Assembly (NCBI RefSeq): GCF_000282515.1
Contig: NZ_AKJD01000167.1
Location: forward strand, 35,041-99,040
Reading direction: 5' to 3'
Source: Pseudomonas sp. GM80
Lineage (GTDB): Bacteria; Pseudomonadota; Gammaproteobacteria; Pseudomonadales; Pseudomonadaceae
Length of the DNA: 64,000 nucleotides
Shown here: positions 8,366 to 16,509 of the stretch, piece by piece
How the letters are laid out: every line of letters starts with the position of its first letter
How positions within the stretch are numbered: the stretch's first letter is position 1
Program-made: the position numbers and the translations under genes
The notes under the pieces: generated by a model
Database searches by the model: none
What the model was told of the DNA's origin: nothing
What the model saw: only the letters and a program-made list of their open reading frames with translations

Positions 8366-8752
8366 ATGCACACCACCCCCGCCACCCCCGACCTGCAACC
8401 CGTCAACCTGGCGCACAAAGCCGCGCTGATCGATCGACAGTGGAGCCCGCGCGTCGTCGCCGAAATGAACGACTACCAGTTCAAAGTCGTGCGCATCGAA
8501 GGTGAATTCATCTGGCACACCCACGCCGACACCGACGAGGCGTTTCTGGTGATCGAGGGCACGCTGCGCATTGACCTGCGCGAAGGCTGTGTCTACGTAA
8601 AACCGGGCGAGCTGTATGTCGTGCCGCGTGGCGTTGAGCACCGCACGGCCGCCGAAGGTGAGGCCCGCGTGATGATGATCGAGCCTCGGGGTGTGTTGAA
8701 CACGGGCGATGAGGGGGGCGAACGCACCGCCGATAATGACGTGTGGATCTGA
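8366..8752 (+). CDS. Cupin-domain protein
   Basis: A 128-residue single-domain cupin. Motif 1 is visible as IWHTHADTDEAFLVIEG (His, His, Glu metal ligands) and motif 2 as LYVVPRGVEHRTAAEG (third His). Such small cupins bind a divalent metal and may be mannose-6-phosphate isomerase-like or sensing proteins. No substrate can be named. It follows the AraC regulator by 32 bases on the same strand. Confidence 0.82.
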   Translation: MHTTPATPDLQPVNLAHKAALIDRQWSPRVVAEMNDYQFKVVRIEGEFIWHTHADTDEAFLVIEGTLRIDLREGCVYVKPGELYVVPRGVEHRTAAEGEARVMMIEPRGVLNTGDEGGERTADNDVWI

Positions 8753-8819
8753 CAGCCCTGTCGGAATTCGCGCAGGCGTCTACGCTCATTCCACCGCCCC
8801 CCGCCCTGGAACCATCGAC

Positions 8820-9728
8820 ATGACGCGCCCACTGCTTGCCGCTCTCACCTTGCTCGCCCTGAGCCTGCCGGCCCACGCCGACGTGACGCCCTTCCCCGCG
8901 ACCTTCCACACGCAGGAGATCAAGGCCGACGGGGCGACGATGCATGTGCGTGTCGGCGGCAAAGGCCCGGCCGTGGTGCTGTTGCATGGTTTTGGCGATA
9001 CCGGTGATATGTGGGCGCCGCTCGCGGCGGATCTGGCGCGTGATCACACGGTGGTGGTGCCCGATCTACGCGGCATGGGGTTGTCGTCGATCCCGCAAGA
9101 CGGTTACGACAAGAAGACTCAGGCGGCGGACATTCGCGCCGTTTTGGCGGCGCTGAAGATCGAACATTCGGTGGTCATCGGCCATGACATCGGCACCATG
9201 GTCGCCTTCGCCTATGCAGCGCGCTATCCGCAGCTCACCGATCGGCTGGTGGTGATGGATGCGCCCGTTCCCGGCATCACGCCGTGGAACGACATTGTTC
9301 GCTCGCCGATGCTCTGGCATTTCGATTTCGGCGGTGCGGACATGGAGCGTCTGGTGGCCGGACGCGAGCGGATTTACCTCGACCGTTTCTGGAACGAGTT
9401 CGCCGGCACCCCCGCTAAAATCGACGAAGGCACTCGCCAACACTACGCCAGACTCTATGCCCGGCCAGGTGCCATGCATGCAGCGTTTGCGCAGTTCCGC
9501 AGCATCCGCCAGGACGCCATCGACAACGCACCTGTGCTGCAGCAAAAACTGCCCATGCCGGTGCTGGCCATCGGCGGTGAGAAGTCCTTCGGCAATAACC
9601 AAGCGATCGTGATGCGCAACGCTGCGGACAACGTCACGGAGGTGGTGATTCCGGCAGCGGGACACTGGCTGATGGAGGAAGCGCCGGCGCCGACGATCAA
9701 GGCCGTTCGAGACTTTATCGCGATGTGA
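8820..9728 (+). CDS. Exported alpha/beta hydrolase, epoxide hydrolase (Cif-like)
   Basis: A 302-residue protein with a clear Sec signal (MTRPLLAALTLLALSLPAHA). The oxyanion-hole motif is LLHGFGDTGDMW. The nucleophile elbow is GHDIG with Asp123 in place of Ser, as in epoxide hydrolases and haloalkane dehalogenases, and the catalytic His is H282 in GHWLMEEAP. The arrangement (signal peptide, Asp nucleophile, MDAPVPG segment and the LVAGRERIYLDRF cap helix) resembles P. aeruginosa Cif, a secreted epoxide hydrolase that disturbs host CFTR. Cif has Glu in the EAP segment; here it is Asp147. Relation to Cif is by remembered motif, not by alignment. Upstream frame extensions add an implausible N-terminus. 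Confidence 0.8.
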   Translation: MTRPLLAALTLLALSLPAHADVTPFPATFHTQEIKADGATMHVRVGGKGPAVVLLHGFGDTGDMWAPLAADLARDHTVVVPDLRGMGLSSIPQDGYDKKTQAADIRAVLAALKIEHSVVIGHDIGTMVAFAYAARYPQLTDRLVVMDAPVPGITPWNDIVRSPMLWHFDFGGADMERLVAGRERIYLDRFWNEFAGTPAKIDEGTRQHYARLYARPGAMHAAFAQFRSIRQDAIDNAPVLQQKLPMPVLAIGGEKSFGNNQAIVMRNAADNVTEVVIPAAGHWLMEEAPAPTIKAVRDFIAM

Positions 9729-9795
9729 GGATTTGCCGTTGCCGCGCCCCGCGCCATGCGTCAGGATTCCACTCTTTTGATCGCAAGGAGCTAAC

Positions 9796-10119
9796 GTGGA
9801 GCGTCTATTCGTTTATGGAACCCTGGGCCCGGGGCGGCCGAATGAGCATGTCATGCAGAACGTCGGTGGCACCTGGCAGCCGGCCTCGCTCAGAGGTCGA
9901 CTGACGCAGGCGGGCTGGGGCGCCGAGATGGGCTTTCCGGGGCTGGTAATTGCGGATGATGGCGACGTAATCGAGGGTTTCGTATTTTCATCGCAGAACT
10001 TCCCTGCCCATTGGGCCGACCTCGACGCGTTTGAAGGCGCCGAGTACCAGCGGGTTGTGACCGCCGTGACGCTGGCCGACGGCACGCTGATCGAAGCCAA
10101 CGTGTACGCCTTGCGCTGA
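9796..10119 (+). CDS. Gamma-glutamylcyclotransferase-like (AIG2/GGCT) protein
   Basis: A 107-residue protein with the family opening LFVYGTLGPGRPN (the YGTL substrate-binding loop) and the catalytic-type Glu in DAFEGAEY. The start is GTG, preceded by AAGGAG at good spacing. Family members form 5-oxoproline from gamma-glutamyl amines or peptides; the actual substrate of the short bacterial form is unknown. Confidence 0.83.
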   Translation: MERLFVYGTLGPGRPNEHVMQNVGGTWQPASLRGRLTQAGWGAEMGFPGLVIADDGDVIEGFVFSSQNFPAHWADLDAFEGAEYQRVVTAVTLADGTLIEANVYALR

Positions 10120-10224
10120 TCAATATTCGCCATCGCCGCCTAGCCACTGCACCGATTCACGCTTACCATAGCCACAACTCGTATTACCGCGGCTGCTGAA
10201 CCCGGTATTCACGAGGAAATGACC

Positions 10225-10419
10225 ATGAACAGAACCCGCGCCTGGCGACGTCAGCAGGCCCGTAAACACGGCAATGGCAAAGCGGCCGATCCGCTGAAGT
10301 TCAAGCCGCCCAAGAACTGGAAGCTGATGTACACCCGTGGCGACAAGTTGATCAGGGCACGCCAACTCGGCATGAGCTACCCCATTCGCTCCACTCGCCA
10401 ATTGTTGGATCAAGCGTGA
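10225..10419 (+). CDS. Small basic hypothetical protein, 64 aa
   Basis: The ATG at 10225 lies 7 bases after GAGGA; an ATG two codons earlier is too close to the ribosome site. The product is strongly basic at its start (NRTRAWRRQQARKHGNG), soluble, and of unrecognised family. Its stop TGA overlaps the GTG start of the phosphatase gene, so the two are coupled and may act together. Confidence 0.65.
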   Translation: MNRTRAWRRQQARKHGNGKAADPLKFKPPKNWKLMYTRGDKLIRARQLGMSYPIRSTRQLLDQA

Positions 10420-10742
10420 CCAATCTTCTGTTTGTCTGCAGCCGCAACCAGTGGCGCAGCCCCACGGCAGAGGCCATCTGGCGCCGCCGTGAGGGCTTCA
10501 ATGCCCGCTCCGCCGGCACAAGCCCGAACGCACGCAAAACGATCGGCCCGGCGGATATTCGCTGGGCCGATTTCATCTTCGTCATGGAACGCAAACACCT
10601 CAATCGCCTGCAGGCCGAATACGCCCGTCTGCTTGAGCACAAGCGCATCTACTCGCTGGACATCCCCGACGATTACCCGTTCATGGACCCGGCGCTGGTG
10701 GACCTGCTCGAAGACACCGTCAAGCCCTACCTCAACCCGTAG
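10416..10742 (+). CDS. Short low-molecular-weight protein-tyrosine phosphatase-like protein
   Basis: A 108-residue protein with the LMW-PTP phosphate loop near the N-terminus: C8-x5-R14-S (CSRNQWRS). A possible general-acid loop lies in DIPDDYPFMDP near the C-terminus. It is markedly shorter than the ~150-residue LMW-PTPs, lacking much of the middle. GTG start overlapping the previous stop. Phosphatase chemistry on a phosphoprotein or small molecule is expected from the intact loop, but the substrate is unknown. Confidence 0.78.
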   Translation: MTNLLFVCSRNQWRSPTAEAIWRRREGFNARSAGTSPNARKTIGPADIRWADFIFVMERKHLNRLQAEYARLLEHKRIYSLDIPDDYPFMDPALVDLLEDTVKPYLNP

Positions 10743-10796
10743 GCTTCATGCGCAAATCGCAGCCTTAATTCAACAATTTCAAACCGAGCAGAACCC

Positions 10797-10955
10797 ATGA
10801 ATCGTCAAAAAAAGCTGAAGCAGTTGTTCAAGGAAAAGGCCAAAAAGGCCAGCGCCAAACTGGCACCGAAAAAACCTAAATACATCAGCAAGGCTGACCG
10901 GGCGAAACAGGCGACTGAAGAAACGCCCGAGTCGCAGGATTCTGCGCAGAGCTGA
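10797..10955 (+). CDS. DUF2986-type small basic protein, 52 aa
   Basis: A short lysine-rich reading frame beginning MNRQKKLKQLFKEKAKK and containing KPKYISKADRAK, which I recognise as the DUF2986 family found in gamma-proteobacteria. No membrane segment. Function unknown; the charge suggests nucleic-acid or ribosome contact, but this is only a guess. It lies ~55 bases after the phosphatase. Confidence 0.75.
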   Translation: MNRQKKLKQLFKEKAKKASAKLAPKKPKYISKADRAKQATEETPESQDSAQS

Positions 10956-11205
10956 TCCCCCCTGCTGCGTCATACCGGGCGGACTTCAGCCATCCGCTCA
11001 GCCCGCTGGTAAGGACTTTTCGGCGCCTGCCAGCCCCGCATAATTTTTATGCCCGCAAAGCATTGCACGCGCAGGCTTTGCCCCACCGCTTATATTCCGC
11101 AATCGAATAAAGCGCATATTTTTAAGTATTTTATTTCTCCAACCACACGCCGCTATATCTGCGCCTCCGATCCGGCACCTCGCTGGAATTTGCAGGAGCA
11201 TCCGC

Positions 11206-12270
11206 GTGATTCGAACGACGTCGTCAAGCACAATCTCCCTCGCCACAGCGGCGCTTTCCCTCGCTGCCGTCCTGGTCAGCAGTGCCGTCATGGCCGATGC
11301 GGTCAAGGAAATCCGTATCGCCGTGCCGGACATCAGCGCGGGCCCGACGCCCAGCGGCGCCGGGATTGTCGATGTGCTGCGCGATCGCCAGGCACTGGAA
11401 AAGGAGTTTGAGAAAGACGGCATCAAGGTCCGCTGGGACTTCTTCAAAGGCGCGGGGCCGGCGATTAACGAAGCACTGGCCAACAATCAGGAAGACTTCG
11501 CGTACCTCGGCGATTTGCCGGCGATCATCGGCAAGGCCGGTGGCCTCGACACGCGCCTGCTCAGTGCAACCGCGCGTGACGTCAAACTCTACCTCGCGGT
11601 GCAGCCCGGCTCGGGCATCACCACACTCGAAGCACTGAAAGGCAAACGCGTGGCGATCTTTCGCGGGACTGCCACGCAGCTTTCGTTTGCCTCGGCACTG
11701 GCGCATCAGGGCTTGAAAGAAAGCGACTACAAAGTGGTCAACCTCGATTACAACGCCGCCAACGCGGCACTGGCCGCCAAGCAGATTGACGCCACCTGGT
11801 CCGGCGCCGGGGTGATTGCGCTGAAGGCGCGCGGCCTCGCCGAGCTGCCGCTGACCACCGTCGACCTTGATGGCGCCGGTAGCATGCAAGCCGTGCTGTT
11901 GGGGCGTGGCGCTTTCGTCGATGCGCACCCGGAACTGGTCGCGCGCCTGATCAAGGCGCAACAACCCGCCATCACCTGGTTGCGCAACGACGAGCATAAA
12001 CAGGACTACATCAACCTCGTTTCCAAGCTCGCCAGCTTCCCGGCAGACATCCTCACCACCGATGCCAAAGATCAATCGCTGGTGAAAATTTTCGCCCCGC
12101 AACTCGACGCACCCTTCCTCGACAACTTGCAGCGCAGCGTCGATCTGGCGCTCAACGCGAAGCTGATCCGCAAAGGGTTCGACGTGAAGAGCTGGGCCGA
12201 ACCGCGCTTCATCGAGGCCGCATTGCAACAGACCGACACCGCTTCGCAAACCCCACAAGCCAGCCGCTAA
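11206..12270 (+). CDS. ABC transporter substrate-binding protein, aliphatic sulfonate/nitrate type (SsuA-like)
   Basis: A 354-residue exported binding protein. The signal peptide ends near SSAVMA and the mature part begins KEIRIAVPDISAG. SsuA/TauA-type features include the FFKGAGPAINEALANNQEDF segment, LPAIIGKAGGLDTRLL and LEALKGKRVAIFRGTATQ. The GTG start is preceded by CAGGAG. It would bind a sulfonate, sulfate ester or related organosulfur compound in the periplasm. No permease or ATPase gene accompanies it; instead a GST, an AraC regulator, a TonB receptor and a flavin monooxygenase follow. Confidence 0.85.
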   Translation: MIRTTSSSTISLATAALSLAAVLVSSAVMADAVKEIRIAVPDISAGPTPSGAGIVDVLRDRQALEKEFEKDGIKVRWDFFKGAGPAINEALANNQEDFAYLGDLPAIIGKAGGLDTRLLSATARDVKLYLAVQPGSGITTLEALKGKRVAIFRGTATQLSFASALAHQGLKESDYKVVNLDYNAANAALAAKQIDATWSGAGVIALKARGLAELPLTTVDLDGAGSMQAVLLGRGAFVDAHPELVARLIKAQQPAITWLRNDEHKQDYINLVSKLASFPADILTTDAKDQSLVKIFAPQLDAPFLDNLQRSVDLALNAKLIRKGFDVKSWAEPRFIEAALQQTDTASQTPQASR

Positions 12271-12284
12271 AACAAGGAATGCCC

Positions 12285-12902
12285 ATGACCACCCTGTTCA
12301 TTTTTCCCGGTGCCTGCTCGTTCGCCGCCCATGTCGTGATTCACGAACTGCAACTGCCGATCAGCGTCGAGCGCGTGACCTTCGGCGACCCGAACTCGCC
12401 GTATCGCCAGATCAACCCGACCGGTCGCGTGCCGGCGCTGTTGCTGGATAACCAGACGCTCCTCACCGAGAACACCGCAATCATGCCGTACCTCGCCGAT
12501 CTCAAACCCGGCACACAATTGTTCGCCCCGGCAGGTTCGGTCGAGCGCGCGCAGATTCAGGGCTGGCTCGGTTACGTCGCGACCGAAGTACACGTCGCCG
12601 CGTTTCGCCCGATCAATCGGCCCGAGCGTTACAGCGCCGATGAAACAGCATTCCCCGGCATTCGCCAGCGAGCACTGGAACAGCTGACCAACGCACTGAA
12701 GCCGATCGAAGCACGACTGGCGCAGACCGAGTATCTGGTCGGCGATCGTTTCACCGTGGCGGACGCCTACCTCGGCGTGTTCCTCGGCTGGAGCGCGCGC
12801 GTCGGTGTGCTCAACGATTTCCCTGCGCTGCAAGCTGCGCTCGGTCGCTTCCGCGCCCGAGAATCGGTGGTGCACACACTGAGCGCCGAAGGCCTCGCCT
12901 GA
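12285..12902 (+). CDS. Glutathione S-transferase family protein
   Basis: A 205-residue GST. The N-terminal thioredoxin-like domain starts TLFIFPGACSFAAHVVIHEL with a candidate catalytic Ser/Cys near residue 10-12, contains NPTGRVPALLLDNQ (cis-Pro region) and LTENTAIMPYLADL (glutathione gamma-glutamyl contact). The C-terminal helical domain shows LVGDRFTVADAYLGV. The ATG at 12285 has better spacing from AAGGA than the one at 12279. Only 14 bases separate it from the SsuA-like gene, so they are probably co-transcribed and it may process an organosulfur substrate. Confidence 0.85.
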   Translation: MTTLFIFPGACSFAAHVVIHELQLPISVERVTFGDPNSPYRQINPTGRVPALLLDNQTLLTENTAIMPYLADLKPGTQLFAPAGSVERAQIQGWLGYVATEVHVAAFRPINRPERYSADETAFPGIRQRALEQLTNALKPIEARLAQTEYLVGDRFTVADAYLGVFLGWSARVGVLNDFPALQAALGRFRARESVVHTLSAEGLA

Positions 12903-12944
12903 GTCACCCCGAGGACGGATAACCGAGCACGCCGGAGAATCACC

Positions 12945-14018
12945 ATGCCAAGCACCGATACCATTGCCACCTGGGCCCAAGTCATCGCCCGCACGCTGGA
13001 AGCACGGGGCATCGACGCCGCCCCGTTGCTGCACGAGGCCGGTATCAGTCGCTGTCATCTGCATGACCCCGATCAGCGCATCGCCCTCCCCGCCATGAGT
13101 GCGTTCTGGCGGGCGGCGCGGCGTATCAGTGCTGACGAATGCTTCGGCCTGCAAGTGGCGCAGTACAGTTATCCGACCGACTTTCACGGGTTGTTTTTCG
13201 CCGCGCAAAGCAGCTCGACGGTGATTGAAGCGTTGCAACGGGGCGTGCGTTACGCCCCGGTGATCACCACGTCGGCGGCAATGAGCCTGGTGCGCGGGCC
13301 GCACACCACGCGCATGGTTTACGGCGTGGCCGACGGCGCGGAAGTGGAGCAAATCGCCACCGAAGCGTCGATTGCCTGCGCGGTGCGCTTCACCCGGCAA
13401 ACCTGGGTGGATCTGCCCATCGTGGACGGTGTGCGATTGGCGCGCCCTGCTCCAGAAGATCCGCAGCGCTGGACGCGTTTGCTCGGTTGCCCGATCCGCT
13501 TCGACGCCGGCGAAAACGCCATTGAGTACAGCAACCGCTGGCTGGATGCACCGCTGAACACAGCCAATCACGCCGTGGCTCAGGGACTCGACGGCGTGCT
13601 CAACGACTATCTCGAACGGCAACGACGCCTGAATCTGCCAGAACGGGTTCGCGCGGCGATTATCCGTTACCTGCCGTTAGGCGAGGTTCAGCAAAGTCGG
13701 GTTGCCGATGAACTCGGCATGAGCGTACGCAATCTGCATCGGCACTTGCTCAAGCACGACAGCAGCTTCAAGACGTTGCTCGACGATTGCCGGCGGCAAC
13801 TGGCGTTCAGTTACCTGCGCCAGACCGACTGTTCAATCAACGAAGTCTGCTACCGATTGGGCTTCAATGAGCCGAGCAGTTTCAATCGCGCGTTCCGTCG
13901 CTGGACCGGCGCAAGTCCCGGTAAATGGCGCCGTGATGATCTGCCGTTGCAACCTCAACGTTACGTGCCACGGCCCACTGTTTTCGCGGCTGAGCGAGCA
14001 CTGTCGATCGCGGTTTGA
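12945..14018 (+). CDS. AraC-family regulator with arabinose-binding-like N-terminal domain
   Basis: A 357-residue regulator. Residues ~15-200 form the AraC_binding_2/arabinose-binding type sensor found in OruR/ArgR-like Pseudomonas regulators (AGISRCHLHDPDQRIALPAM, GLFFAAQSSSTVIEALQRG). The C-terminal region has the two HTH units, the last marked by INEVCYRLGFNEPSSFNRAF and WTGASPGKWR. It sits between the GST and the TonB receptor on the same strand and is the likely controller of one or both sides. A hairpin terminator follows. Confidence 0.87.
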   Translation: MPSTDTIATWAQVIARTLEARGIDAAPLLHEAGISRCHLHDPDQRIALPAMSAFWRAARRISADECFGLQVAQYSYPTDFHGLFFAAQSSSTVIEALQRGVRYAPVITTSAAMSLVRGPHTTRMVYGVADGAEVEQIATEASIACAVRFTRQTWVDLPIVDGVRLARPAPEDPQRWTRLLGCPIRFDAGENAIEYSNRWLDAPLNTANHAVAQGLDGVLNDYLERQRRLNLPERVRAAIIRYLPLGEVQQSRVADELGMSVRNLHRHLLKHDSSFKTLLDDCRRQLAFSYLRQTDCSINEVCYRLGFNEPSSFNRAFRRWTGASPGKWRRDDLPLQPQRYVPRPTVFAAERALSIAV

Positions 14019-14028
14019 GTCACTTGTC

Positions 14029-14070
14029 TGCGGCGGACCACAGGTTGTCCGCGCAGGCCCCTTTTCTCTC
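14029..14070 (+). terminator. Probable rho-independent terminator after AraC gene
   Basis: An imperfect GC-rich inverted repeat (TGCGGCGGAC ... GTCCGCGCA) starts 10 bases after the AraC stop and is followed by GGCCCCTTTTCTCTC, a moderately T-rich tail. It separates the regulator from the TonB receptor gene. Confidence 0.5.
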
Positions 14071-14147
14071 CTTCACACGCTCTAGCATGGCACGCCTACC
14101 GAGCCCGACCGATAGCGTCGCGCGGCAATAAAAGGAGCTCTGCGTCC

Positions 14148-16502
14148 ATGCTTTTACGTTATTCGGCCACCACGGCCCATCGCCTCAAGCCCCTGAGCTT
14201 TTCCTTATGGCTGGCGCTGCCCGGTGTCCTCTGTTCGACCCAGAGCTTCGCCGCTGAAGAAAGTGAATCGTCTGCAGCGACGTCAGCTCAGGCCGACAAC
14301 TTGGCGCCCAGGCTTGAACAGGTCACCGTGACCGCACGCCGTCGCGAAGAACAGTCGCAAGACGTGCCGACGCCGATCACCACCCTCAGCGGCGCCAACC
14401 TGGAAAGCCAGCGCATCTACAAGATTCAGGATCTGCAACAGGCCTTGCCCAGCGTCAACGTCGCCTATGTTCACGCCCGTGTTTCCAGCCTTGCGGTACG
14501 CGGCATTGGTAACAACCCGGCCAGCGATGGCCTCGAAGGCAGTGCCGGGATTTATCTGGACAACGTTTATCTAGGTCGCCCCGGCATGGCCGCGTTTGAC
14601 ATGCTCGATGTCGAGCAACTGGAACTGCTGCGCGGGCCGCAAGGCACGTTGTTCGGCAAAAACACCACGGCCGGCGTGCTCAACATCACCACCCGTGGCC
14701 CGACGTTCACCCCCGAGCGCAGCCTCGAAGTGTCGGGCGGGCAGGACGGCTACTTTCAGGGCAAAGGCACGGTCTCCGGGCCGCTGACCGATACCCTCGC
14801 CGGGCGCTTGTCGTTCTATCGCACACGCGATGACGGCTATCTGAACAATCACCATGACGACCGAACGCTGCTCGGCGGTGAGCGCGAAGGCCTGCGCGGG
14901 CAATTGCTGTTCAAACCCAACGACGATTTCAGCCTGCGCTGGATCAACGAATACAACAGCGAAAACTCCAGCAGCGGCAGCAGCGTGATTTACGGCGCGG
15001 GGCCCGTGTTTTGGCGCCGCGCGGCACTCGTTGGCGCGAATCCGCAGGTGGGCGAAAGCAACATCGACGGCCGGCAGAACGTCAGCGTGCACCAGAATGC
15101 GAGTTCCGTTGAAGCCAACTGGAACCTTGCCGGCGGCTATACGTTGACCTCGATCAGCGCTTACCGCAGCTGGCACTTCAACCCGGCCAACGATGCCGAC
15201 CAGCTCGAAGTCCCGGTGATCAACGACTTCGGCTACGAAGTCCACGACCGTCAGTTCTCCCAAGAGGTGCGTCTGGCTTCGCCTAAAGGCGAGTTCTTTG
15301 ATTACGTGGTTGGCGCCTACGCGTTCAAGCAAGACCTCGGCAACCGCATCTTCACCAATCTCGGGCCGCTGGCGGACCTCAACCTGATCGGTACCAATCT
15401 CAATGCGCTGAACAACGTCAACAGCAAGGTCAACGGCAAGATCGACACCGAGAGCTACGCGCTGTTCGCCCAAGGCACCTGGCACATGACGCAGCGCCTG
15501 GATTTCAGCGCCGGCATACGCGGCACCTACGAAGAAAAAGAAGCCAACGTGAAGCGCTTCGCCCCCATCGGCGGTGGTACGCCGGTCGTCATTCCGGGGG
15601 TGGTCGATGGCAACGCCGTGCGCGCCAGCCAGGTCGGCGCCTACGACACCGGTGACCTGCACCTGTACAACGCGGCGCCATCGTTTCTGGCCAGCTTGAG
15701 CTACCACTTCAGCGACGATGTGTTGGGCTACACCTCGCTGTCCCACGGTGAGAAATCCGGCGGCGTCAACCTTGCGGTCGGCTCGGCGCCGAGCGCTGGC
15801 GCAGAGTCGTTATTGGTCGGCCCGGAGCGGGCGAACGATGCAGAACTGGGGATCAAAAGCCAGTTGTTCGACCAGCGCTTGCAGCTCAACGCGAACCTGT
15901 TCTGGACCGGCGTGAACGGCTATCAAGCCACCACTTACTACCAGCCGCCCGGTTCATTGACCGGTTACCAGTTGCTGACCAACGCCGGCACCGTGCGCTC
16001 GCGCGGCGTCGAGTTCGAAGCGACCACCGTACCGGTGCGCGGCCTGACGTTGAACGTCAACGGCTCGTTCAACGACGTCACTTACCTGTCATTCAAAGAC
16101 GCGCCCTGCCCTTCGGAAAATCCAGGGCAAACCAATTGCGACCTCAGCGGCCAGCGTGTGGCCGGCGCCTCGCGCTGGATCGGCAACGTCAACGGTGAAT
16201 ACAAATGGCCGCGCATCGATGGCATTGAACCCTACGCCACCGGCAGCTACGCCTATCGCTCGGCCAGCGAAGGCACCCTCGACAACTCTGATCTGGCGAA
16301 GATCGACGGTTACGGCCTCGCCAACTTCTCGCTGGGCGCGCGCGTCGACTACGGCGACGGGTTGCTGGACGCCTCGCTGTGGGTGAAAAACGCCTTCGAT
16401 CGCGAGTATTACCTGGCCGTTGGCAGTGGTTCCAACGGTCTTTACACCGCCTCGCCAGGCCAGCCGCGCACTGCCGGCGTGACCTTGCGCTATGACTTCT
16501 GA
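14148..16502 (+). CDS. TonB-dependent outer-membrane receptor
   Basis: A 784-residue receptor. A long N-terminal signal ends near CSTQSFA, followed by a likely TonB box (LEQVTVTARRREE), a plug domain with LYLDNVYLG and LLRGPQGTLFGKN, and a large barrel ending VTLRYDF. AAAAGGAG precedes the ATG. The plug style is that of the FecA/iron-catecholate-like and substrate-import receptors of gamma-proteobacteria. Its stop lies 8 bases before the monooxygenase ATG, so import of the monooxygenase substrate, probably an organosulfur or chelate compound, is the best reading. Substrate unproved. Confidence 0.88.
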   Translation: MLLRYSATTAHRLKPLSFSLWLALPGVLCSTQSFAAEESESSAATSAQADNLAPRLEQVTVTARRREEQSQDVPTPITTLSGANLESQRIYKIQDLQQALPSVNVAYVHARVSSLAVRGIGNNPASDGLEGSAGIYLDNVYLGRPGMAAFDMLDVEQLELLRGPQGTLFGKNTTAGVLNITTRGPTFTPERSLEVSGGQDGYFQGKGTVSGPLTDTLAGRLSFYRTRDDGYLNNHHDDRTLLGGEREGLRGQLLFKPNDDFSLRWINEYNSENSSSGSSVIYGAGPVFWRRAALVGANPQVGESNIDGRQNVSVHQNASSVEANWNLAGGYTLTSISAYRSWHFNPANDADQLEVPVINDFGYEVHDRQFSQEVRLASPKGEFFDYVVGAYAFKQDLGNRIFTNLGPLADLNLIGTNLNALNNVNSKVNGKIDTESYALFAQGTWHMTQRLDFSAGIRGTYEEKEANVKRFAPIGGGTPVVIPGVVDGNAVRASQVGAYDTGDLHLYNAAPSFLASLSYHFSDDVLGYTSLSHGEKSGGVNLAVGSAPSAGAESLLVGPERANDAELGIKSQLFDQRLQLNANLFWTGVNGYQATTYYQPPGSLTGYQLLTNAGTVRSRGVEFEATTVPVRGLTLNVNGSFNDVTYLSFKDAPCPSENPGQTNCDLSGQRVAGASRWIGNVNGEYKWPRIDGIEPYATGSYAYRSASEGTLDNSDLAKIDGYGLANFSLGARVDYGDGLLDASLWVKNAFDREYYLAVGSGSNGLYTASPGQPRTAGVTLRYDF

Positions 16503-16509
16503 GGACACT

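Noticed and set aside
11224..12258. Long antisense frames within the SsuA-like, receptor and MscS genes
   Set aside because: They mirror codon bias of the real genes, have no ribosome sites and no known motifs.
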